From Bacillota bacterium (GTDB taxonomy: Bacteria; Bacillota; Clostridia; DSM-8532), in NCBI GenBank assembly GCA_023443745.1, contig JAEZTB010000002.1:186001-250000 (forward strand): 64,000 nt of DNA. Reading direction: 5' to 3'. The notes below the pieces were generated by a model. The model searched no databases, had not been told where the DNA came from, and was given only the letters and a program-made list of their open reading frames with translations. The translations under genes and the position numbers were made by a program. Of this stretch, positions 9,262 through 16,535 are shown in pieces. Numbering within the stretch: the first letter of the stretch is position 1; every line of letters begins with the position of its first letter.

Positions 9262-9972
9262 ATGGGAATACGAATCCTGGTTGCTGATGAAAATCAATCA
9301 TTAAAAAAAGAATTAATGACACTTCTAACCTGCGATGGATATGAAGTGGATTGGGTTTCAGACGGTATAACGGCTATCAAGCACTTTCGGCGATATGACT
9401 ATCATATTGCTGTTATTGATGTCAGCCTTCCCGAGCTGGATGGCAGGAATGTTATCCGACAGCTAAAGAAGATATCTCCCATTCCGGTGGTTTTAATGTC
9501 ATTTAACCAAGATGAGGAGTCCGTTCTTGAGGGGTATGCCTTGGGAGCCGAGGACTATATCAGAAAGCCGTTTTTCCCAAAAGAATTATCAGCCAGGCTA
9601 AAGGTGATTACGAAGCGCTGTGTGGAGCATGGCAGCACGGCTATGCGCTGCCTGGTATTTGATGGCTTGCATATCGACACTCACTCCCACACCGTTCTGG
9701 TGGATGACAAGCCCGCCATACTCACCTCGAAAGAATATCATCTGCTGGTTTGCCTTGCCCAGAATTCTAACCGGGTTTTATCGCGAGAAATGCTTTTGAA
9801 TAAGATATGGGGACAGGATTATCAGGGAACGGACCGAACGGTAGATACTCATATTAAAACCCTCAGGGAAGCCCTTCGACCTTATGATCTGTACATATCA
9901 ACCATTCGTGGCATAGGATATAGCTTTGATGAGTCTTGCGGATGCAATAGAGATAAAAACCTAGGCCAGTAA
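9262..9972 (+). CDS. OmpR/PhoB-family response regulator, orphan
   Basis: Cytoplasmic regulator of 236 residues: receiver domain (1-120) with acidic Asp9/Glu10, phosphoacceptor Asp53 in VIDVSLPELDG and the conserved Lys in RKPF, then a winged-helix DNA-binding domain (about 135-228) with LTSKEYHLLVCLAQ and RTVDTHIKTLREAL. An upstream in-frame ATG exists at 9226, but it adds 12 residues before the receiver and lacks an RBS; GGAGG lies correctly for the ATG at 9262. No histidine kinase is nearby, so the partner is encoded elsewhere or the regulator acts without one. It is preceded by a copy of the repeated leader element and shares a bidirectional terminator with hydA. Hydrogenase regulation is possible but unproven. 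Confidence 0.9.
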   Translation: MGIRILVADENQSLKKELMTLLTCDGYEVDWVSDGITAIKHFRRYDYHIAVIDVSLPELDGRNVIRQLKKISPIPVVLMSFNQDEESVLEGYALGAEDYIRKPFFPKELSARLKVITKRCVEHGSTAMRCLVFDGLHIDTHSHTVLVDDKPAILTSKEYHLLVCLAQNSNRVLSREMLLNKIWGQDYQGTDRTVDTHIKTLREALRPYDLYISTIRGIGYSFDESCGCNRDKNLGQ

Positions 9973-9986
9973 TCGGCCTAGGTTTT
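9956..9986. terminator. Bidirectional terminator between the response regulator and hydA
   Basis: Perfect 12-bp inverted repeat AAAACCTAGGCC / GGCCTAGGTTTT with a 7-nt loop. The A and T runs on the flanks let it work in both directions; the response regulator's stop codon lies in the loop and hydA ends 13 bp beyond. Confidence 0.85.
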
Positions 9987-9998
9987 GCTCCTTAGTTA

Positions 9999-12017
9999 TC
10001 ACCTTTTGTTGTTGTGAGTGTAATCCGTAATGACCTGCTTTAAGATATCCACAGTTTCCATGGTATCGACCAGTTCATTCTTCAACCGTTTGTTTTCAGC
10101 CTCGAGACTGAGTATCCGGGTCGATTCCAGCTCGGCACGGGATTGAGCAGGCGACCTGAATTCTTCCTTCCTTGATACTTCCCTGGTCTGGCAGGTCTGA
10201 GGGATTTTGGGCTGAGGAACTTTTAACACAAAGGTTTCGTGGGTCAGCTCATTATGTTTACCCCTCTTTACATAGCGGGTGTGCAGGAGCTCATGAGCCA
10301 AATGACCGTTGGGTTCTCCCAAAAACTCCTTGTAAAAGGACACTATAGCTGGGTTTTCATGAGACTTTCTGATTGTCTTACTCTCATCCTCGTCATAAAG
10401 TCCCCTCATACGCTTTGCAGCAACCTCGGGATCATCGCTTCTGGGTTGTCCTCCTCCAGTAATGCATCCGTTGGGACATCCCATGACCTCAATAAAGTGA
10501 TAGCCTGACTTTCCTTGCTCTATTTGCTCCAGCAGGACCCTTGCATTTTTCAGACCGCTTGTAACAGCCACCTTCACCTCAATCCCTTCCAGGTAGTCAT
10601 AATCCGGAAGAGGATTCTCAATTTTGACTGAAGCCTCCTTGATATTATCCAACCCTACGATAGGCGTGACATGGAGCTTGTCAAAGGGCAGCTCACGGCC
10701 TGTAACCAGTTCATAAACGGTTCTCAAGGCGGCTTCCATAACTCCTCCCGTCACACCGAAAATATCAGCTGCACCTGTGGAAATTCCCAATGGCGCATCA
10801 AATTCTCGGTCAGGAAGGTTGACGAAGTCAATACCTGCCTCCTTGATCATATCGCCCAACTCCCTGCAGGTGAGTACGGCATCCACGTTGGAAAGTCCGT
10901 CGTTTTTCATTTCTTCCCTGGCAATTTCAAACTTTTTAGCGGTACAGGGCATGACGGATACAACAAACATATCCTTTGGATCAATACCCAGCTTTTCGGC
11001 ATAAAAAGATTTAACGACAGCACCCATCATGGTATGGGGGGATTTACAGGTTGAAAGATGTGGCAGGAGATTGGGAAAAGTATGCTCAATATACTTGATC
11101 CATCCGGGACTGCAGCTTGTGATCATAGGGAGTACACTATTCCTGCCCGTTAATGCATGCTTAACACGGTTCAGGAACTCCGTACCCTCCTCGATAATGG
11201 TCAGGTCTGCGGCCCAGTCTGTATCGAAGATGTCATTAAAACCCATGGCAGACAGAGCATGAGCCAGCTTTCCCGTACAGCGCGTGCCGGGAGCCAGACC
11301 GAATTCTTCTCCAATAGCCACGCGAATAGCCGGGGCCACCTGCACCACTACACGTTTCTCCTTGTCATGAAGCGCGGTCCATACCTTTTCGGTGGCTGAT
11401 GTCTCCTTTAATGCACCTACCGGGCACACAACGGTGCATTGCCCGCAGAAGGCACAATTCACAGAGCCCAAGGGAAGATCCATGCCCGGGCTGATCACAG
11501 TCTTGAAGCCACGGTTCTGTGGGTTTAAAACTCCGGTTCCCTGTATTTCATTACAGACTGTCACACATCGGCGGCATAGTACACATTTGGACATATCACG
11601 GGTAATGGAGACTGATATATCCAAGGAGCTTTCGGATTGCTCCCCATCAAACCGAGACTCCTCAACTCCCAACAATCTCCCCAGATCCTGAAGCTCACAA
11701 TGTGTATTGCGCTTGCAGCTCAGACAACTCCGATTATGATCTGAAAGGAGGAGCTCGTATAAAACCTTGCGTGCCTTTTGAACCCTCTGACTATTGGTGT
11801 GAATCACCATTCCCTCCGTAGCCTGTGTAATACACGAAGCCAGGAGCGTTTTGGCACCTTCCACCTCTACAACGCAGATGCGGCATGAACCGATAGGGTG
11901 GGCGTTTTTCAGATAGCACAGACTGGGGATATGAATATGATTGGCTCTGGCAGCCTCAAGAATGGTACTGCCCTCAGGAGCAGTAACTTGCTTTCCGTTA
12001 ATAGTCAAATTCAACAT
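9999..12017 (-). CDS. hydA: [FeFe] hydrogenase catalytic subunit HydA with C-terminal coiled coil
   Basis: Catalytic subunit of a cytoplasmic multimeric [FeFe] hydrogenase, interconverting protons and H2 with ferredoxin and NAD(P)H. Seen in order: an N-terminal plant-type [2Fe-2S] domain (1-80), the His-Cys [4Fe-4S] motif (about 95-115), a two-cluster ferredoxin domain (CVLCRRC...CAFCGQCTVVCPVG) and the H-cluster domain with TSCSPGW (about 300), MPCTAKKFE and GCPNGCITGGGQP. A small-subunit tail follows. Beyond the usual end (about 575) it has about 95 extra residues, the last 50 of which are a predicted coiled coil. A GTG at 12026 abuts the hydB stop, but the ATG at 12017 gives the normal MLNLTINGK start and better RBS spacing. 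Confidence 0.93.
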   Translation of the reverse strand: MLNLTINGKQVTAPEGSTILEAARANHIHIPSLCYLKNAHPIGSCRICVVEVEGAKTLLASCITQATEGMVIHTNSQRVQKARKVLYELLLSDHNRSCLSCKRNTHCELQDLGRLLGVEESRFDGEQSESSLDISVSITRDMSKCVLCRRCVTVCNEIQGTGVLNPQNRGFKTVISPGMDLPLGSVNCAFCGQCTVVCPVGALKETSATEKVWTALHDKEKRVVVQVAPAIRVAIGEEFGLAPGTRCTGKLAHALSAMGFNDIFDTDWAADLTIIEEGTEFLNRVKHALTGRNSVLPMITSCSPGWIKYIEHTFPNLLPHLSTCKSPHTMMGAVVKSFYAEKLGIDPKDMFVVSVMPCTAKKFEIAREEMKNDGLSNVDAVLTCRELGDMIKEAGIDFVNLPDREFDAPLGISTGAADIFGVTGGVMEAALRTVYELVTGRELPFDKLHVTPIVGLDNIKEASVKIENPLPDYDYLEGIEVKVAVTSGLKNARVLLEQIEQGKSGYHFIEVMGCPNGCITGGGQPRSDDPEVAAKRMRGLYDEDESKTIRKSHENPAIVSFYKEFLGEPNGHLAHELLHTRYVKRGKHNELTHETFVLKVPQPKIPQTCQTREVSRKEEFRSPAQSRAELESTRILSLEAENKRLKNELVDTMETVDILKQVITDYTHNNKR

Positions 12018-12026
12018 CTTATTCAC

Positions 12027-15000
12027 CTACCTCCTGTCGCAATGCAGGCAGCGCATAGCCTCTGCCATGGCATTGAGCTTATGATAACCGATAACCACCT
12101 CGTCAAAGGATTCAGCGCGGCGCTCCAAGGGCAGAAGCTCCATGGGGAAGCGGGTATGTGAGACCACCTCATCCTCATCAATTGTCTTGGGGATATCAAT
12201 CTGCTCACCCTTATTCAAAACGCCTTTGCCATTTAAGTAGATGTCAATGGCCCTGGCGGCATTCTTCCCATCGGCAATGGCTCGAATGACCTCGTCGGGG
12301 CCTCTGGCTACGTCGCCTCCTGCAAAGACACCAGCCATTTTGGTCATTTGGGTCTCGGCATCCACGACAAAATTGCCCCATGGCGTAACTCCGATATCGT
12401 CCTTGGGTACGAAGGGCAGGTCAGCATATTGGCTTACTGCAACAATGACTGTGTTGACATCAATAAAGAAATTTGATCCTTCAATATGATGCGTGTTCCG
12501 CCGCCCTGTGTTGTCAAAATTGCCCAAATACCGACGAACACACTCCATTTTGGATACATGGCCATGCTTGTCGGACAAGAAGCGAAGGGGTGACACCAGC
12601 TCATGCAGCTCAACACCCTCGTGCAAGGCCTCCTCAATTTCAACATCATAGGCCGGCATCATGTCCCTGGTTCTCCGGTATAAAAGCATCACCTTGGCCG
12701 CACCCAACCGCAGGGCCGTACGGGCCGAATCCACAGCCGTATTACCACCTCCGATCACAGCTACCACATGCCCATTTAGGTCTACATTGTTATACAGCTT
12801 GACATCCTTTAAGAAGTTGATGCCCGGCAGCACACCCTTGAGATTTTCACCGGGGACATTCACCTTCTGCGGGATCTGGGTGCCTGTTGCGATATAAATG
12901 GCATTATAGTTTGCGCGAAGCTCTTTAAATCCGATGTCTTTACCAACTTCAGTATTGGCAAGGATATTGACGCCGGATCGACTGATGATTTCTATCTCAC
13001 GCTTGAGTACCTCCGCAGGCAGGCGAAATTCCGGTATACCGTAGGCCAGAACTCCTCCCGCTACGGCTTCTCTCTCATAGATGTCTACCTCGTAGCCTGT
13101 TCTTGCCAGGTAATAGCCACAGGTCAGACCCGAAGCACCTGCTCCTATGATGGCTACTTTCTGGCCGTTTTTGGAGCAAACCACATCCCGTACATATTCC
13201 TTTTCATGTTTGATGGCATAGTCTGCTACAAAGCGCTTCAGGTCACAAATAGCAACAGCTTCGTCAACCGTTCCTCTGCGGCAGCGCTTTTCACAGGGAT
13301 GGGTGCAGATGCGTCCGCAGATGGAAGGAAGCGGATTTTCCTGACGGATCAGATTGTAGGCATCAACAAATTTCCCGGCAGCAACCAGACTGAGATATCC
13401 GGGAATATTCACATTGGCAGGGCAGGAATTTTCACAGGGTGAGATAAACAGCTCGCTGCATACACCCGCGCGGCAGTACTTCTTCCTGATGTGCTCTTCG
13501 TATTCTTCCCGGAAGTATTTGATGGTACTCAAGACTGGGTTGGGTGCGGTCTGGCCCAGACCACACATGGCTGTATCCTTAATGACAGCCCCAAGTTCCT
13601 CAAGAAGCTCAATATCTCCTTCCTGGCCTTCGCCCCGAGTGATGCGCTCCAAAATTTCCAGCATCCTTTTTGTACCCACACGGCAGGCAACACATTTTCC
13701 GCAGCTTTCGTCCTGGATGAAATCCATGAAATATCTGGCTGTGTCCACCATACAGGTATCTTCATTCATGGCAATGAGCCCGCCTGACCCCATTATAGCC
13801 CCAAGCAGAGTAAGGGATTCGTAGTCGGTAGGCACATTCAGATTATCCTGCGTCACACAGCCTCCTGACGGACCTCCGATCTGTGCCGATTTGAACTGCT
13901 TCTTATTTAATATACCCCCGCCGATTTTGAAAATGATTTCTCCTAAGGGCATGCCAATGGGCACCTCGATGATTCCTGTATTGACGATATCACCGGCCAG
14001 GGCAAAGACCTTGGTGCCATGTGCCTTTTCTGAGCCAAACTGAGTATACCAGACACCACCCTTCTCCATAATGACCGGAACAGAGGCAAAGGTTTCTACA
14101 TTGTTGATAATGGTGGGCTTCCCAAACAAGCCTTTTTGAAAGGGGAAGGGCGGTTTTTGCCGGGGTTCGCCGCGGCAGCCTTCAATGGAGGACATGAGTG
14201 AGGTTTCCTCACCGCAAACAAAAGCACCCGCTCCGATGCGGATTTCCAAATCAAAGTCAAAGCCGCTTCCCACAATATTTTCGCCTAAAAGGCCAAGGGC
14301 CTGGGCCTGCTTAATAGCTGCATCAAGTCTTTCGACGGCCAAGGGGTATTCGGCACGGATGTACACATAGCCTTTAGTGGCACCAATTGCATAGCCTCCG
14401 ATTATCATACCTTCTATCAGCGTATGGGGATCACCCTCAATAATACTGCGGTCCATGAAGGCACCAGGATCCCCTTCATCAGCATTGCAGACAATATATT
14501 TTTGATCGCTGACGGCTTTTCGACCGGCTTCCCACTTGATTCCTGTTGGAAAGCCTGCTCCACCGCGCCCCCGCATCCCCGATGTCTTCATCTCCTCAAT
14601 GACCTCTGTATCGGCCATGGTGTTTAGAACCTTTTCAGCCGCACTATAGCCACCGGCGGCTATATAGGCTTCAATACTGTTATACTCAAGAATACCGCAA
14701 TTCCGGAGTGCAATTCGTACCTGTTCCTTAAAGAAATTGATATCATCTATTTGGGGTATGTATTTTTGAAGGGCATGATCAAAAAAGGTATATTCCTCAA
14801 GAATCTGATGATCTACAATATGGGCCTTGATTATTTTCTGGGCGCTTTCAGGTGTAAGGCGGGTATAGAAAATGCGTTCGGGAAGAATAAGCATGACTGG
14901 GCCTACAGCACAGGTTCCCATACACCCGGTCTCAAAAACGCCAACGCTTTTATCCAGTGAGAGTGCTTTCACCTCTTCCAGCACAGCATCTCTGACAAGC

Positions 15001-15131
15001 CCGCAGTCTGATGAGACGCATCCTGCCCCGGCACAGACCAGAATTTGATGGCTGTATTTTTCTTTTTCTTGCTGATATGCTTTCTGGATGTTTTCAAGGT
15101 CTTCCTTGCTTGTTATCTTGATACTACTCAT
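12027..15131 (-). CDS. hydB: HydB: NuoF-like hydrogenase subunit fused to a GltD-like FAD oxidoreductase
   Basis: Electron-transfer subunit of the hydrogenase. Residues 1-110 are a thioredoxin-like [2Fe-2S] domain (CAGAGCVSSDC...GCMGTC); about 130-430 is the FMN/NADH-binding NuoF core (GMRGRGGAGFPTGIKWE); about 480-550 holds ESCGKCVACRVGT plus a later Cys for a [4Fe-4S] cluster. The usual C-terminal ferredoxin pair is replaced from about 565 by a complete GltD/NfnB-type module: a Cys-rich N-terminus (CENSCPANVNIPGYL...CGRICTHPCEKRC), an FAD-binding GAGASG and an NADP-type GGGNTAVDSA. At 1034 residues it is far longer than HydB (about 600). This suggests a second pyridine-nucleotide site and possibly NADPH-linked bifurcation. 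It lies between hydC and hydA with gaps of 17 and about 10 nt. Confidence 0.9.
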   Translation of the reverse strand: MSSIKITSKEDLENIQKAYQQEKEKYSHQILVCAGAGCVSSDCGLVRDAVLEEVKALSLDKSVGVFETGCMGTCAVGPVMLILPERIFYTRLTPESAQKIIKAHIVDHQILEEYTFFDHALQKYIPQIDDINFFKEQVRIALRNCGILEYNSIEAYIAAGGYSAAEKVLNTMADTEVIEEMKTSGMRGRGGAGFPTGIKWEAGRKAVSDQKYIVCNADEGDPGAFMDRSIIEGDPHTLIEGMIIGGYAIGATKGYVYIRAEYPLAVERLDAAIKQAQALGLLGENIVGSGFDFDLEIRIGAGAFVCGEETSLMSSIEGCRGEPRQKPPFPFQKGLFGKPTIINNVETFASVPVIMEKGGVWYTQFGSEKAHGTKVFALAGDIVNTGIIEVPIGMPLGEIIFKIGGGILNKKQFKSAQIGGPSGGCVTQDNLNVPTDYESLTLLGAIMGSGGLIAMNEDTCMVDTARYFMDFIQDESCGKCVACRVGTKRMLEILERITRGEGQEGDIELLEELGAVIKDTAMCGLGQTAPNPVLSTIKYFREEYEEHIRKKYCRAGVCSELFISPCENSCPANVNIPGYLSLVAAGKFVDAYNLIRQENPLPSICGRICTHPCEKRCRRGTVDEAVAICDLKRFVADYAIKHEKEYVRDVVCSKNGQKVAIIGAGASGLTCGYYLARTGYEVDIYEREAVAGGVLAYGIPEFRLPAEVLKREIEIISRSGVNILANTEVGKDIGFKELRANYNAIYIATGTQIPQKVNVPGENLKGVLPGINFLKDVKLYNNVDLNGHVVAVIGGGNTAVDSARTALRLGAAKVMLLYRRTRDMMPAYDVEIEEALHEGVELHELVSPLRFLSDKHGHVSKMECVRRYLGNFDNTGRRNTHHIEGSNFFIDVNTVIVAVSQYADLPFVPKDDIGVTPWGNFVVDAETQMTKMAGVFAGGDVARGPDEVIRAIADGKNAARAIDIYLNGKGVLNKGEQIDIPKTIDEDEVVSHTRFPMELLPLERRAESFDEVVIGYHKLNAMAEAMRCLHCDRR

Positions 15132-15148
15132 TTTCTCACCTTCCTTCC

Positions 15149-15640
15149 CTAAAATTTGGCCAGCAGGGCATTCAGCTTGGTAGGCGTCATTTGCTTATAT
15201 ACCACATCATCAATCATGATGGCGGGGGCAAGCCCGCAGGCTCCTATACAACGGGCCACTTCAAAGGTGAACTTGCCGTCGGAGGTAGTACCGCCGATAT
15301 CCACATTCAGGGTTTTCATGAGATGCTCTATCAGTTTTTTACCGCCTCTGACATAGCAAGCCGTTCCCAAGCAGACGCGAATGGTATGCAAACCGCGGGG
15401 CTGAACCGAGAAGAAGGAATAAAAGGATACCACACCCGACACTTGGGAAAACGGTATTCCAAGTGCACCGGCAATGTATCGCTGCAGGTCCAGGGGAAGA
15501 CTTCCGTAGATCTTCTGTGCAGCATGCAGGATTTGTATTAAGGAGCCTTCCTTATCTCGGTAAAGAGCAATGATGTTTTTCATTTCAGAATACTTGTGCT
15601 GCTCCTTGCATTGCTTTTCAGTATGAACGCCTTTAATCAT
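15149..15640 (-). CDS. hydC: HydC: NuoE-like [2Fe-2S] subunit of the hydrogenase
   Basis: Small electron-transfer subunit of 163 residues. The C-terminal half is a thioredoxin-like [2Fe-2S] fold with four Cys in CLGTACYVRGG (about 95-105) and CIGACGLAPA (about 131-141); the N-terminal helical part is typical of NuoE. It would pass electrons between the NuoF-like FMN site and the hydrogenase chain. It is the first gene of hydC-hydB-hydA and has AGGAGG before the ATG at 15640. The operon promoter should lie in the AT-rich region above 15640; no clear boxes were assigned. Confidence 0.92.
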   Translation of the reverse strand: MIKGVHTEKQCKEQHKYSEMKNIIALYRDKEGSLIQILHAAQKIYGSLPLDLQRYIAGALGIPFSQVSGVVSFYSFFSVQPRGLHTIRVCLGTACYVRGGKKLIEHLMKTLNVDIGGTTSDGKFTFEVARCIGACGLAPAIMIDDVVYKQMTPTKLNALLAKF

Positions 15641-15773
15641 AGGTTCCCTCCTTACTCACAAAAAATGGAATATGTTTCCTCTCAATCTTACTCAATCAAT
15701 GTGAGAACAAAAAGAAATTCTATAAATTTTTTCAGATATTTTTTTTGATTTGGCGTTGAAAGAAGGATTAATC

Positions 15774-15792
15774 TTCATACTCACTTTGCAAT
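15774..15792. repeat. 19-bp segment shared with 25394-25412
   Basis: TTCATACTCACTTTGCAAT here and TTCATACTCACTTTACAAT at 25394-25412 agree at 18 of 19 positions, with some similarity just upstream. This copy borders the coding-like remnant at 15797, so it could mark the end of a decayed mobile element. Chance similarity is not excluded. Confidence 0.35.
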
Positions 15793-15796
15793 GACT

Positions 15797-15967
15797 TCAC
15801 AGAACCGATCCTTTAGCCGTTTCTTGAATATGAAAAGGGCGGTCAAGACCTCTATGCGTTTTATCGCACAAAGAACGACCACCCCCCTCACGCTGAACTT
15901 CGCGTAACTTAAGCTTCACCATCAAGTCAAAAAGCTCTTTAGTTTTTAAGTCCCAGAGATATTCCTG
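15797..15967 (-). pseudogene. Possible 3' remnant of a gene (no start codon context)
   Basis: The minus strand is open for 56 codons from just after a stop at 15968 to a TGA at 15797-15799. The peptide contains LWDLKTKELFDLMVKLKLRE and ends HIQETAKGSVL. Charge pattern and lack of low complexity resemble real protein, but there is no RBS and only one internal ATG. I do not recognise the family. A decayed mobile-element or displaced gene end is possible; random open frame is the alternative. Confidence 0.3.
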
Positions 15968-16039
15968 TCAACGAATGCATTTTTTACCCCGGACTTCTTC
16001 CCGCTCTTCTGTCCTGATCATTTTTTCATAGAACGGCTC

Positions 16040-16510
16040 TTAGAATTGGACCATATTTCTATAGATGCCTGGAGTCGAGTCCTCAATCTCTATGGCACCT
16101 ACAATTTTATTATAGAAATCCTTGGGCCCCGCTCCTCCAATAAATGCGTAAGCATAGCCCATATTGTACATTTCATGAAGGCATTTCAACAATAGTACTT
16201 TACCGATTCCTTTTCCTCTGTATTCCTCATCGACTCCGGTAGGTCCGAAAAAGCTTCTGTGCGTGGTTTCATAGCACGCGAAGCCAATGACTTTTTTCTC
16301 TTTGACAGCCACAAAACAGGATACAGGCTGGCGGGAAAAAGCTACGTCACACTCGCTCCCCCAGTAATTCCCGAATTTGTCCTTAACCCATGAGACGATA
16401 TCCATTTTATCAGGTGCTAGGGGTCGTCTTATTTCGATACCTTCATCAGCCAATCCTGAGAGATCTCCAACCGGAGGAAGATCATAAAGCCTTACTAACA
16501 TATCAGCCAT
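16040..16510 (-). CDS. GNAT-family N-acetyltransferase
   Basis: Cytoplasmic acyl-CoA-dependent N-acetyltransferase of 156 residues, one GNAT domain. Motif A, which binds the pyrophosphate of acetyl-CoA, is visible as DEEYRGKGIGKVLLLKCLHEM (about 97-117; Q/R-x-x-G-x-G/A form RGKGIG). The preceding strand carries VAVKEKKVIGFACYE and the C-terminal part FYNKIVGAIE matches motif B. GGAG precedes the ATG at 16510. The acceptor substrate is unknown. It lies 25 bp downstream of the AraC regulator on the same strand and may be the last gene of that transcription unit. Confidence 0.85.
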   Translation of the reverse strand: MADMLVRLYDLPPVGDLSGLADEGIEIRRPLAPDKMDIVSWVKDKFGNYWGSECDVAFSRQPVSCFVAVKEKKVIGFACYETTHRSFFGPTGVDEEYRGKGIGKVLLLKCLHEMYNMGYAYAFIGGAGPKDFYNKIVGAIEIEDSTPGIYRNMVQF

Positions 16511-16535
16511 TTTCTATTCTCCTTTATTCAATTAA

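Larger units (their letters stand above)
15641..16039. other. Intergenic region upstream of hydC with a coding-like fragment
   Basis: About 400 bp between the GNAT gene and hydC. It should contain the hydC promoter near 15660-15760 (very AT-rich), a 19-bp segment repeated at 25394 and a start-less 56-codon open stretch described separately. No transfer RNA or riboswitch was recognised. Confidence 0.5.
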
